The notes under the pieces are model-generated. The model worked only from the letters and a program-made list of their open reading frames with translations, searched no databases and was not told the origin of the DNA. The position numbers and the translations under genes are program-made. A stretch of 64,000 nucleotides of DNA, from contig NC_085137.1 in assembly GCF_035046485.1 (NCBI RefSeq), positions 19,187,346 through 19,251,345 of the forward strand, in the 5' to 3' direction. Below are positions 1 to 14,000 of the stretch, one piece after another (position 1 is the first letter of the stretch; the number at the start of each line of letters is the position of its first letter). The stretch is from Aedes albopictus (lineage: Eukaryota > Arthropoda > Insecta > Diptera > Culicidae).

Positions 1-1485
1 AGTTTAAGCGTCGATGAATGCAATAATTGATTGAGATTCCAATAAAGATGATTTAAAAAAAACATCGTCCACATTCCCGTTGTCTCCATTGTCAACACAA
101 CTTATGATTGTTGTATCAACCAAATTTGTTTTGCCCATTTTCCAAATTTGTTCTGGGCGGAGTTCCTGTTTTTATATCGCTACCGGCTACTTAACTATGA
201 CCCATGTGAACTGTACGTAACGAGCAACAAAAAAAAAATCAAACAGTGACCAACAAGCCATTTTTTGCTGCTCTAGCGTTCATTCCCATACGCAGAGCAA
301 ACTGCTGAAACGCATGATCATGCGCGGATGTTGAGTCGGAACGGCTCCATCGCAGAAACAAAGCGTGAAAAAAAATGGTCATGAGATTATCCGCAAATAA
401 GGAGATAATGAGTATTATTATTTGCAGCTTGATGACATTTTGTGGGCACGGAGTTTTGAATTGATTTGTCATGTTGCTCTTTAACCGTCTCATAACATGA
501 TACAGAGCTTGATTAACAATACTATTTAATTTTATACAACAAATCAGGAGCATTTGATGAAGTATTTGATACTTGTTTAATACCTTTTATGTTTGTGAAA
601 TTGATTTAGCGATAGTAATGCTAATTAGTAAACCCTCAGTCAACTAATCATTTTCATGTCTGTTTAACTTCAGCTAATCGGACTTGATTACCGTCTGATT
701 CCATCAGCCAACCTTCAAAGCGAAAACAAAAGATCAACCCAATAAATACACACCGCACCCAGAAGGTTATCACTGCCGCAAGATCTCCGTCATAGTTTTG
801 TGCTGACTGTTACGCCCGGAACTCATCACGATCTGAACTTCAATTAAAGCCGTGACGCATCGATGCGTCCATTCGAAACGAATAAACCGAAACCATCTAT
901 ACTAGGGAGTGATGCATCTCAGATTAGTAGAATTGTTTCAGTCCCTTCTTAGTAGCGCTCACTCACATGTCACCTAACTTCTCGTCAGCCAACCGCCTAT
1001 GAATTCCTTTCAAAAAGTGCTGAGTAAATCACTGCCATTCGACCACCTAACTGACTGCTCAGCTCGATCATCCCGAACAAAAGACCCAATCGACGAGATT
1101 AATTAGTCGGGTAGCCTCGAACTGATCGGAACACGCGAGAGGGAAACCCTTTTTCGAAATCGAATGTCACTGTGTCAACCAACTTGCGCCGCCGTGTAGA
1201 GCGCACAAAAAAGTAGTGATGCGGAGATTATGCGCTGAACAGAACAAAGCGTCTCCTTCAGTAGCCCAAGCAATCTAGTCATCATGCAGCGGCAGTCGTT
1301 GAACGTTCTTCTACAGCAGCGGCATCGACGACGACAACGACTACGATAATGGCGATAATCAAAGCATGCGACGACTTTGTCGACGACGGTACGCTGATTA
1401 GATAGCATTGGCTTGCTGTGATAGAAAGTGCAGGGTTTATTGGGTTTCAAGAAGAGTGCCGTTCTAGTCCAGGAAGACGCAAGTC
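1..1485. other. Upstream region of the rhomboid gene
   Basis: No credible coding region is seen here; the short ORFs lack recognisable domains. From about 600 to 1485 the sequence has mixed composition and no repeat signature I recognise, so it probably holds the promoter and 5' UTR of the rhomboid gene that starts coding at 1486. No TATA box or initiator could be assigned with confidence. Confidence 0.5.
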
Positions 1486-2019
1486 ATGGTTGAAGTCGCG
1501 AAAATGGAACCGAAGGGGAAGTCCGCCCGGATAGTACCGACTTCGAATTCGGGGAATAACCTCTTGGCCAAAGTTGGGCTGGTCGCAAGGAAAGGTGATG
1601 CTTGGTGTGAAAATGAACGCACTAAGCAGGACGCAACGCAAGGAGAAGATCCCTCGGAACCGTTTATCGCGAAGGATAGTGAAAGTGAAACCAGTGTCGA
1701 AAGTGATCAGCTGTGCAAACAGCCCAAAGCTCGAATTTATTCAATTGATGTGGAACAAAATGTGCCAACAACGGAATGCTCCGATAAGAAAATAAGGGCA
1801 AGTGTTCTTAGTAGTAGCGAGTGTAGTACCTCAAGCAACACCAGTGCCAGCGAAGAACCGAAACATGGTTCCCATATAGATGCTAAATTAATGGATAAGT
1901 TTGTCAGGGACAACCGGAAGCGGCGAAAACGGAAAGATGCAAAGACTACGCTGATAAAATTGTGCCAATGTTGTCCCTGGACCGTGCCATGGAGTCTGCT
2001 GGTGATAAGTGCAATACAG
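1486..2019 (+). CDS. Rhomboid exon 1: N-terminal cytosolic region and start of TM1
   Basis: 178 codons from the ATG to a CAG followed by the donor GTAAGA at 2020. The product is hydrophilic with many Ser, Lys and Glu residues. It becomes strongly basic (DNRKRRKRKDAK) just before CQCCPWTVPWSLLVISAIQ, the first half of the first membrane helix. Reading past 2019 adds only a short non-conserved tail, which supports the splice. The length of this N-terminal region varies widely between rhomboid paralogues. Confidence 0.85.
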
Positions 2020-5000
2020 GTAAGAAATTGGCATCGCCCTAAAATTTGAATAATAAAGGTAAAAGGGGTATTTGAAATGTTTCATGATTTTGCGAATGAA
2101 ATAATCAAAGATTGCCTTGGTGATCGCGACGTTTAATCAGTTTAATCAGTTTACGCTGTTAAGTGAATCCCCTTAATAATATCTCAACCCTAACAAGCTA
2201 GTTAGTTAGTTAGTTTTTATTTTTAACCAAAATTTAGAAAGAGGCAAAAGCCCCTTTGCCTAACAAGCTAGATTAACTAGCTAGCAATAAGATTTACATA
2301 TTATAACTGATATTATCGCTTTATTTAGCAAATAATTCTGATTTTTTCCTATCATCACTGATTGATCATTCCATCAGTTGCACTTCTATCATTTGAAGAA
2401 GATAACGGTTTAGTCTACACTGATAAAAATATCCATATTGGTTGTATGTGTCTATCTATATAGATTTTTGCAATTAGTCTTCACATATACTTCGTACAGT
2501 GATCACATATACCTTTGGATGAACTTCGCACTTTTATAAAATATGTGTGGATGTTATGAGATTTACATCTATTGAACATTATTATAATGAATCTGCACAA
2601 ATAATTTGTATTCACTGTAATTCATAAAATAGCTTTTATCGTTTTTATTGAAATTGTTAAAACATTTAAGAATCATTCATAAAGGCTTTTTTATTCCATA
2701 ATCTTTGGTTAGTACACGTATTAAACTTTGCAATGATATCATTCTGTTGATCCACACTAGGTCCGCTCCTCAAAATTATAATTCATATTGAACGGAAAGA
2801 ACCCAGACATCAATCGTCACACAGTTTTGCGTAGTTTTTTGTTTTCATGCATTCGGGAACAGCTGGAAGAAAACAATAGTACAAGCAATGTATATTCTAA
2901 TCCATTAGATTCGGCGCAAAAACGAATAAATAATTACCTCCATTTCTGCAACATTCCTGGTGAAGCAACCTCCGAAAAGTTCCTGCTCACAGTCACTGCG
3001 GCTTTCACATTGGAACTGATTCTAATCGATTCAAGGATGCGGTTGGATCACATCATTTTCCGCTTAGCTATAGAAAATGAAAAGTTATTTGAATCATTAA
3101 ATTATTATTAAATCAGACAAAATAAAGAACAAACCTTCAGCGTCTTGAAAAAATCCATGTGACTGATTCAGTATCAAAACAAAGTTCATTTCGAACTGCA
3201 ATTCATTTCAGTTTCATCCCATATTAGGTTTATGTGTGAGCTGTTATGGATTTTAACTATTAGATCTTATATATAAATTCCACTGGTGTAGCTTATCGCA
3301 ATTATGTGTGGTGAATATTACAGGGAAGTGGAATCCTAATAGGGGACAAAATGAACTCTCCCGCAGAAGTATGTGTCACGACTTATACAAAAAATCATTG
3401 GATTTTTTTAAGTGTACCGTCCACCCCCGTTGGTTTGAACGACACCTCATGCAAATCAACGGGGTTCATATTTTAATTTGAACTTCTATTAACCCTGTGG
3501 ACATCGACAAACACACTGATGGTAATCGTGTTTGCTGTTTTATTTTGATTCTGCGTTCCGTTTCACCCGTTCCATAAGCAGAATGACGTTTGAACCATTT
3601 TTAATTTGAACGATGTGCAGATTAGAGGTGGTCAAATTAAAAAGTGTTCATATTAGATGAGGTCAAACCAACGAAGGTAAACGGTATATTAATCAGTTGA
3701 TGGATGGAAAAAAAAATGGATTTATTCATCAAATGTAGGGTGTGAGACATTTTGGAATGGGGTGATAATGGAATCCTGGTAGTAGAAGCAGTATTGCAGT
3801 TTTTAACAATATAGGATATAGTAAAAAAAACTCAGGGTTATCCTGCTCGTTCATTTGTGGACCAATCGTTCCAGAATCCAGGACTAGAATCGAACCCGTT
3901 GTCTCCAGATTGGCGATCCAAAACCCACTAGGAACTGTATACTCCTTGGTGTTAGCTGTGAAAGTTCTAAATAGAACACTAAGTTGGAGAGTAACACCAT
4001 ATAAAAAAACGGGGATATTCTTAGATCGACATGCAAACACCGATGCTGGGTCATTAGGCCGAAGGTCATTAGGCCGAAGGCCATTAGGCCGAAGGTCATT
4101 AGGCCGAATGGTCATTAGGCCGAATGGTCACTAGGCCGAATGGTCATAAGGCCGAATGGTCATCAGGACGAATTGAAAATCAGCCGTTATGAGCCTGTGA
4201 AGAGATCTGTTGTTTTTACTTTTTCCAAAAATGTTTTGCCGAAAACTACTTTAACAATGAAACTAGAAAGAATAGCCTATGTTTTAAAGAAGGAAAAATT
4301 TATGAATTGAATATCAGCAGTTTCTGCGCCAAAAACTATTTTAGCAATGATACTAGAAAGAACAGCCTATGTTTAAAAGAAGGAAAAATTCATGGGTAAA
4401 ATATCAGTAGATTCAGCATCAATAAAGTATCTTCGTGCCTGTCACACGATATACACATGCAAAATGGTCATTTGCCGAGGAAGCTCTCAGTTAATAACTG
4501 TGGGAAGCTGAGAAGCAGGCTTTGTCTCAGTGGGGACGTAACGGCAAGAAGAAGACCCAATGATCATTCGGCCTGATGACCATTCGGCCCAATGACCTTC
4601 GGCCTAATGACCTTCGGCCTAATGACCTTCGGCCGAATGGCCTGACACCGCAAACACCTGAGCTGATTAACGACTACCTAACGTATCGTAGATTAGAATT
4701 ACGCTAATCCTACACCAGGACACCACCGGGAGGAATGCATTCCACGTGTTCCGCAATCCTAATGCAAGCCCAGCGACTGGGAAGCCCTATCATGGAAAAT
4801 CACTGCAGTTGTTTCACACGTCTTTCCGAAACCATCAAGTGCATTGTCTATAACGACGACCAAGGTTTCCCTTTATATTTAGAGTAGCTACCGAAGCTTT
4901 CCGAATAGGGACTTGTTGTAAGCGCCAGTAACACCTATAGGAACTGTTACTGGCTGTTTCTGCCTTTGAAACAGAACGGTGACACATAATCTGGAAGCAT

Positions 5001-8000
5001 GCCTACGAAAAGCGTTCATTGTGAAATAAATAAGGCATCCGTTCCCATTTTCAGCATATCGCTCTGATTTGTGTTCAACTAAAAACAAAGAATTGAAATG
5101 TTCTTTGTTTGTTTCCTAGTTTTGTATTTTTGTTACAAGAGGGCCTGATAACAAACCTGATAGAACACATCGATGCCGTTATCGTTGGTTTTCGAGTAGA
5201 ATGAATTTGGAAACCTAAGATTGCTAATGGTACTGTGACCCTACCAGCCAATCTCGTGCTTCGTCGAAACAGGTGCCTTTCTCTTTCTAATAACGCATTT
5301 CGGTCTCAGTCATTTTTACATGTGCGTTTCTTATGTTTAACCTAGTTATCGATGGGGTGTTCTATGTATATGCTCATCAGTATTGTGAAACATGCAACAC
5401 TCTACATTTGTTTGTAGTGAATTAGAAGATCTACGGTATTTCTAGTAAAATTGCTTTTAGTGATGAAATTTGCAACTCTCAGCGGATTAAATCATTGAAG
5501 GAAATGCGATTGAGCGATCCTGGGCCCGGAATGTACATCACAAAGTAATGATCCATCTCATTCGAAATGACGCATACCTCAATCGAAAGGTCTAATGGAC
5601 ACAAGAAAAGTTGGTATGGGGCCAAATAAATTCATAGTGGCGGGTTAAAAATTTATTTGACCTATTTGAAATAAGTTTTAGTTGTTTTTGTTGTATTTAT
5701 CTGCACAAACAACCCACCAACTGCAAGTAACTTCAAATAAAACAAATGTCTCATTTGCCAGTGGTAATCTCAAAGTATAAGTCATTCTGGATATAGGTAA
5801 CCAGAAAAAGTAATCAATGCGCAATGATTTCAATGACAGACCAGTGCACAAAAATAGTTTGTGTTTATGCCGGTTTTCGGAAAAATTCGAGTGGTGCCTA
5901 GTATATTAATATTATAATAATGAAAGGAAAGAAGCTATGGATTCTAGAAGTAACCTTTTGATTTCTGTAAGAATCGAGCCTAAATCTAGCCGTCAGAAAC
6001 AGCCCTCCTCTTTCCTATTATTTTGAAAATAACATAAATCATACGGTTAGTTTTAGAATCTACAGCATCTTTCAGTTAATTGTTCAGAGATTATTCCAAG
6101 AATTCTTCAAATATTCCTCCTGGAATCCATCAAGTCACTCAGCTAAATTTTTTTTTCTGAGATTCCTCGAGGATTTCTTCTAAACATTGCTCCAAGAATA
6201 TAGAGATTCCTCCGAGAATTTCTCCTGGGATTTCTCAAAAATGCTTACATGATTGCTCCGTAAATTCTTCCACATTTTCCAAGGCTCCAGAGAGCCTTCA
6301 CTCTTAGAAAATCTTTCAAAGATTCCATCAAATATTGCGTGAGAGGTTTCAGGTATTCCTGCGAAAAATTTTCTAGAACCAGAGATTCTTTCGAGAGATT
6401 CTTTTGAAAATTCCACACAAATTACTTCATGCTTTCTCCGAACTTTCCGCTAAGAATTTCATCAGAAATTCTTCCGCGTGTTACTACAGATATTCATCCC
6501 TTAAGCGCCGTCCACAGATCATTTAACGTTCTAGAGGGAGGGAGGAGTAGGGCAGTGTTGGTTAAAAGTTAAATTCTCAAATCTAATGATTGAGTTGTTT
6601 CACGCACGATTCTTGACACGCCAAACTCGCTGCCGAAAAAATTATGCTCTTTTGCTCATTGCTTTATTTCTTGGTGTTTTTACTATTTCCATCGAAGTTT
6701 TTTTTTGGATTGCATCATTTTATGGAAGAACAAGATCAGATCTTGCGTACAAAAACAATGAGTGTTTTGTTTTAGTTGATGTGGATTCACTTAAGAAGCG
6801 TGAGAGTGCGATTTCGTATGAAAATCTCGCGCATGAGAAAATTGATCGCACGCGAGAGTACAGCGGTTCATGAGTGAACTTAGAGTGTGAGTTTAACAAC
6901 AAAGAAATAGGTTTTCATACAAAAAAACGTGACACAGAAGGGGCAACGTGTTAAAAAAATGGCGATTCGAGCGGAAGCTGCCTTAGGGTATTCTTCAAGA
7001 GATCTCACCAGGAACACCTACAGAGATCGGGTCCGTCCTGTGTTCCAGCGCAAAGTACTTTAGGAGCCCCTCCAACGATTCTACTTGGCATTGCTCCAGG
7101 AGTTTTTCTAATGATTCTTTCAGAGCTTCTTAGTAGCTAATATTCCCGAATGAATATCTCGATAAATTCCTATAATACTACTGGACGAGATCTTGGAGCA
7201 ATTCCTTAACGAATTTCTGGAGTTGTTACTAGAAGATCCTCAAGGACAATTTATAGATGAGTTATTGAATGAATATTGGTTTACTGAAACAATCCCGGAA
7301 GATTTCTTGCAGAGCATCTTTCTGTAGTAATTCCTAAATATCTCTGGAAGAATTCTTACAAAAAGCTGGAAAGAAATTCCTGACGATATCTTAGCATTTG
7401 AGAAACTTCCGGAGAATCTCATTGGAAATCTAGGGTTGAATCTCTGGAGTATATTTTGACGAATCCTCTTGAAATTTTTTTGGATCAATCTATAAACAAA
7501 GTTCTGAAATAACTACAAAATAAATCTCTGAAATAATTCCTGCATGCAAATAATTTAGGGGATTCACAAAACAGCGTAACCCGATTTAACTGATTAAACG
7601 TCGCAATCACCAAGGCAATCTTTGATTATTTCATTCGCAATTTAATGAAACATTTCAATAATCAGATAATCATGGCTTACGCAGTTATTCATTCTGTTTA
7701 ATGAATACCCCTACTCTTTTCATAGTTTGATCCACTATTTTGAATTTGGGCTCGGACTGAAAGTTCGTGACGACGAAATCTCGGCTTGACACATACATTT
7801 TTCATTGTTTTCCCTCCCAGTTTTGGATAACTGTTTCAATCTCCTGAAGGACAAGGGTGAGGCACCACACCGTAGACGGATCATGTAAAGATTGTGATGG
7901 TTGGTCGGATGTCGAAACTTGAAGAAGTTTTTCGAAGTGCTCGAACCAAAATTTTTGCTGGTCATTTGAGACGGAAAGTTAGTGTCAAGTAGCGTCTTTT

Positions 8001-11000
8001 ACTGGTATTTTTATAGCACCAAGATACCAAACCTCCAAAGCCATCAGGGAGTCCACCCACACTGACTGGCTTGTCCCGTCTGCAGCAGCATTTGAGTTCC
8101 TTTTCGAAAGCCGACCGTTGACCCGTATTTGGTTACTCTGGTTCTTGCCTGCTTTGCATCCGGCAATGTTCCGCCAGGTTGCATCAGTGATCCACTCTTT
8201 TCGCTGAGTACGCAGTTCACCCAGGTTATTCTGACTGGTTTCTATGTTACCACCTTCCAGAACATCCGCTGCTCACTGTTCCAAGTTCGTCAACGAACAA
8301 TCTCTTTACAGTTGGATCTTTGGGGCTGTCCATAAACTACGTAGACTCTGAGGGGGGGACGGGGGGGTCTGGCCAAAGTCTACGGTCCTTACAAATTTCG
8401 AAAAATTTGTATGGACGAAAGTCTACGAGGGGGGAGGGGGGGTCTGAGATTGTCAAAATTGAGTCTACGTAGTTTATGGACAGCGCCTTTTAGTCGGTGT
8501 ATGCCCAAGTAACCAAAAGTTCAGATAAAAGGGTACTTTATAAGCTAAGCAGCTTGTTCGATGTTGCTCATTAGCCTTCTAAGCAGCTTCATTTTTAAGT
8601 AATTTTGGAACTTGAAAGATCACATAAGCACGCTGGATAGCCTTCTAAGCAGCTTCTGTGAGAACTTTGACAAAATTCATGCAGAAACAAAAATGTGTAT
8701 TTCAGAATCTCACCCACCCTGTTTTTGACGGGTTTGTGAGTCATGTCTGGGAAAATGCTTCTGATAATTATATTTTCACACATGTCGCTGCTATGTAGAT
8801 TTGAACTGGATCCTCCTCCGTGATAGCCTGCCGACTTACCGCTGCGCTGCTGAAGACGCATGACAAAGTCAAGTTAACTTCACTACTATACAAATGTGCA
8901 AAACTAGCTGCCGACAGAAAATCGATTCAAGTCAGATCTTACCTGCTGTTCACTCAATCGCAACTGTAGTACTGTGGTAGAGCGTAGGGTTCTCACGCAG
9001 CGACTATCGGTTCGAATCCGATGGGCGGCAATTTTTTTTTGCTCAAGCCTAGTATTCATTGATTTGATAAATTCATATTTGTCTTTTATTCGTGTATGCT
9101 TAAACAGTTATTTTCTGTAAAAGAAATAAATTTAATCTTCATTGACACACAATGCTACTGAACTGAACTTCTATGAACTTGAAAGTTCCGACAAAGTTCC
9201 GAGTAGCATCTTAAGCAGCTTTAAAGTTCCGCAAAGTTCAGATAAAGTTCCGAATGGAGCTTTCTGGCTTCTTAAGAGGTTAACAATGAGCCTTGCCGGA
9301 ACTTGTGACCGAAGTTCAAGCAAGGCTCATCGTTAGCCTCTTAAGCAGCCATAAAGTTCCATTTGGAACTTTATCTGAACTTCGCGGAACTTGAAAGTGC
9401 ATTTTGTCATGGGAAGCGAAACTTTTGGTTACTTGGGAATTGCAGCTAAGTGAGGTAGGGTAAAAGCACTAGACTTCGCCACTGCTCCAGTCTTCGCCCT
9501 CTCCATACAAATTCCATTTTTTATGTGTGAAGTGGCGAAGATTAGAGCAGAATTTTAGGGGGGCGTAGTCTTGGGTTTTCACCCTAGTGCTTTTCAGAAT
9601 GACGCGTTTCTCTTTCTAAGTGAAATAACTATTTAACTATTGCGAACGGTTTATGAGATTAAAAACTTGACCTCAAACCATATCAAAGAATTATCTTTAC
9701 GTTAAACACAACTCAGTAAAACGCTAATCTAATTATTTTCTAGGATGCTTTCTTGTAATTATTCTTCTAAATGAGCTGTCCTAGAAGTAACATTCCAAAG
9801 CACAATGCCCATTCAGTCACAAACCCCAAAAAAAAACCGAAATTGCCAGCGCTTATCAAATAATTGTCAAATGATCTGAAATTATTATCACATTTTGAAA
9901 CATTCATCCTTTCCGCACTCTTGTTTATGCTGCTCTTGCAACTCCTTAAAGAGAAATAAATACCCAATGAATCCCTCAAGGAAGGGACATTAACCTAGAT
10001 ACCCAGGGTAAGGAATTCCGAAACTTCCCCTTGGTTTCGAATTTATTTTCGCACGAAACGCACGAGTTGGGGTGTGTCATTCCTTTATTGTTTCATTCGT
10101 CGTGAAGATTTCCTCTCATAGCTAGTCAGATCCGGAAAATCGATAGAAGAAAACAAAAAAAAAGAAGCAAACTGAAGTGAATATTTTCGTTGATTTTGGA
10201 TTTTTTCGGTTCACAAGGGGGAATCAAGCTGTGGGCTAGGACGGTACGATGGAGTGTGGATTTTTTCCTCTTGATAAACTGACACATGTGTTTTTCGCAT
10301 TTTGCGACCAGATGCTATTTAACATCGCTGAGACATTGTGGAGCCATGGCGTTTCCTTGAACTTGTAAAAAAGTGAAAGTTCAGCGGGGGGTTTTAGGCA
10401 CGTGCTATTTATCTTCGTGTGACAATGGAGAGTTCACGAAATGATTAATTTATTTGCCGGTAAACTATTGCGCCGAAGAATCAGTAATGATGAAAATGAA
10501 GGTTTTATTTCAATGACATTCGAGCATAACCCTAAGAGGATCTGGGAAATAGTGAGACTTCATCCTTTGTCCAGTAGTGTTAAACGGTTCCATGCTCAAA
10601 GCCTGATAAACATTGTATCTACACTCGATTTAAGAGATAAAATCCAAGATTTAAATTTAAGAGATTGTTATACAGAAGCTGCATGGTCTGTCATGTGGTG
10701 ATTAGCAACGAACAAGCTCAAATATTTTCCCCCTTTTAGTTTGCTTCAGCATGACCATTAGTCGTGTACTATGGGATAAACATCATTCTACAAGAACATA
10801 GAAAATATTTAATACATAAGCTGTAATCTTTTCGGTCTTTTTTTTCTGAATATAAAAAAAAAATATTATTATTTTTTGCCCTTCTCGTACACTAAGTGTA
10901 CTGGAAAGGCTATATGTTCACTCCAAAATAGTTATTTATGTAATGAGTTGCAAAAAGTTGATTTTTTCAGCACGAGTCGTACATTTATCCAACGAGGCTT

Positions 11001-14000
11001 GCCGAGTTGGATAAATACGAAGAGTGCTGAAAAAATCGAGTTTTGCAACGAGTTCCATACACAATTTTATGCAATGATTTTTTTCATAATGCAACCCATT
11101 TGAGTTGCATAATATTCATAATGCAACTCAAATGAGTTGCATTATGAACATTATACAACTATTTTTCATTATGCAACTCATTTCAGTTGCATAATGTAGC
11201 AGTTCGAAAAAAATGGCCATTATGATACCAAAATGAGTTATATAAAACATAAATTATGATACTGAATTGCATAAATGACTTTTTGATAGGAGGCCCGGAG
11301 AGTCGAATCTCATATACCAATCAACTCAGCTCGACGAATTGAGATGATGTCTGTGTGTGTATGTATGTGTGTATGTGTGTGTGTATGTGTGTATGTGTGT
11401 ATGTATGTGGACAAAAAAACTCACGTCACTTTTTTGAACTAAATCTCAACCGATTTTAACGACCGATGGTTCATTCGACGGGGAATCTGGTCCCATTGTT
11501 TCCTATTGAAAATAGTTTGGATCGGTTCAGCCGTTCCGGAGTTATGGCCATTTAGGTGTTCCGGACCGGTACCCCTAGGAGGGGCCAGACATAAAAATGC
11601 AACAAACCCATGCATGCGACACATCAAACCACGGCATTTCCGATAACCTGATGAATGGTAAGCAGAAAAATAATCTCAGACCACATCAGAACCAGTAGTG
11701 TTCTGAAACCGGTTTCGGATGTCCCGCCGGAAGTGGCCAAACATAAACGAGAACCAAACCTATGCATGCGACACATCAAACAGCGGCATTTTCGTTAACC
11801 TGATAAACGGTAAGCAGGAAAATAGTATCAGACCATATCTGAACCGGTAGTGTTCCGGAACCGGTTCCGGATGTCCCGCCGGAAGTTGAAAAATATAAAA
11901 GAGAACCAAATCCATGCATGCGACACATCAATCAGCGACATTTTTGATAACCTGATGAATGGTTAGCAGGAAAACAGCATCAGATCATGTGTGAACTGGT
12001 AGTGTTCCGGAACCGGTTCTGGGTGTCCCGCCAGAAGCGGCCAAATATAATATTGAACATGACTCATTCATACGACACATCAAACAGCGGCATTTTCGGT
12101 AACCTGATGAACGGTTAGCAGGGAAATAATAGCAGACCATATCTAAACCGGTAGTGTTCCGGAACAGGTTCGGATGTCCCGCCGGAAATGGCCAAATATA
12201 AAAAAAACCAAACCCATGCATGCGACACATCAAACAGCGTCATTTTCGATAACCTGATGAACGGTTAGCAGGAAAACAGTATCAGAACACATCTGAACTG
12301 GTAGTATTCCGGAACCGGTTCCGGGGGGTCCCAACGGAAGTGGCCAAATATAAAAGTGATCCAAACCCATGCATGCGACACAGCAAAACGCGGTTTTTTT
12401 GATAACCTTATGAACGTCAGCAGGCAAATAGGTTCAGACTATACAGGGTGTTAGGTTCGTGAATGCAAACTTTTTAAGGAGTGATAGAGGATCATAAATG
12501 GTGAAAAAAATGTGTACCCATATGGTCAAGTCTCACCCGTTACGTAGTAATAGAACTTTACATGTTTTTGACTTGGCTTGCCTTATACTGGCAACTGAAA
12601 ATGGTTAAACTTATCGCAGCTTTTCAGCTTTTATTCGAAAGTTCATTAAATTATCTACTTCAAAGATCTTTCAATCATATTGGTTTAATTAAAAAACAAA
12701 TAAGCTCGAAAGTATTGTTTTTTATTCCTTTTGGTAAATTTTCTCTTGAAAATGCGTAATAAATTTGAATTTCTTTCAGGAAAGTTTGAGGCCACTGTTC
12801 CGTTCTACAACTCGTTCTTTGACTTCAAACGTCTAGCTATTTTCGTGTTCTTGTTATTCCGAATTCAACATCGTATTTCAGATCATGAATTTGCATCTGT
12901 AAAGGTAAGCACTTTTTTGCACACTGTGCCGCTGGAGCTAGCGCACGCTGATATTAGCACATTTGCCCAGAAGTACACGCGGCAAATTCCTGAGGAAAGG
13001 AACAGCCGCGTTGCTCCCATTTAACTCCATTGTTATGGGAGATAACATTGCGGCGTTTCCTCAAGTGCGGCTGTTCCTTTCCAAGAGGACTGGCCGCGTG
13101 GAATTTCGTGCAAATGCGCGTTTGAAAACATTACAAAGGCCGCGCTGTGTATCATTCAGCACACCAGTCAAACCCGTGCATGCGACACCACAAATCAAGG
13201 CTTTAAGGCTACATGATGAACAGTCGACAAGACAAAAGTCTCAGACCAATCAGTGCACTACGGAATCGATTCCGTCTGTTCCGCCGGAAATATAAAATGT
13301 AAAACATGTGACATGTCAAATGATTTATTATGTAACCTGATGAACGGTTGGCAAGAAAATAGTCTCAGACCAAATTTGGGACAACAGGTCCTGTCCGGGA
13401 ACCGATTTTGGGTGTCTCGTCATAAGTTGTAAAATATAAAAGTGACCCGAACCTGTGCATGCGACTCATCAAATCGCGGCTTTTTCAATAAAGGGGTTGT
13501 CAAAGTGCGACAAGCTATGTATTAAGTATAGGAGAAACCCGTACGAAAGGGGCAGGGGGGAGCTTCGAACATTCCTAAATTCAGCGTGACATACTTAATG
13601 GATGCTCGCGGCTTTTAAGCCAGCCTGGCCAGTTGACAAGAAAATAACCACAGACAATATCTGGGACAACCAGTAATGTCATGGAATCGGTTCCAGGTAT
13701 CCGCCGGAAATGATCAAACGTGGAATTGAACCAAACCCATGCATGTGGTACATCAAATAGTGGAATTATGGAAGTGAACAAAACCAATGTTAGCGATAAA
13801 TCAAATCTTGACTTTTTTTAAAAGCCTGGTAAACGGTGGGAAAGATTAAAAGTGAAGAAATGGTCAAAGTTTTCATATATGCAAGAGAATACAATTGTGA
13901 CCAAAGCAATCTCATCAAATCACACCATTTCAAATTCCTGTGGTGTTAATATAAAGTAGGATTGATCAACGTGTTATGGGAAAATTATGATTTGACCGCA

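Larger units (their letters stand above)
8504..9437. mobile_element. TIR element with internal tRNA-like sequences
   Basis: The left end CCCAAGTAACCAAAAGTT is the exact inverse of the right end AACTTTTGGTTACTTGGG. Words such as TTAAGCAGC and AAAGTTCCG recur in both arms, in inverse sense on the right. The element is 934 bp and non-coding. Two tRNA-like modules lie inside, one on each strand. No clear target-site duplication was found. Confidence 0.65.

Noticed and set aside
1175..1641. Short - strand ORFs upstream of and overlapping rhomboid exon 1
   Set aside because: Cys/Arg-rich translation without a domain; overlaps the better-supported + strand exon or its 5' UTR.
4048..4646. CRISPR-like array of short repeats
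   Set aside because: Units are contiguous without unique spacers, and the right block is inverted; the structure is a transposon terminus in a eukaryotic genome.
8962..9032. Functional tRNA gene
   Set aside because: B box and A box are present but acceptor and anticodon stems do not pair; it lies inside a mobile element.
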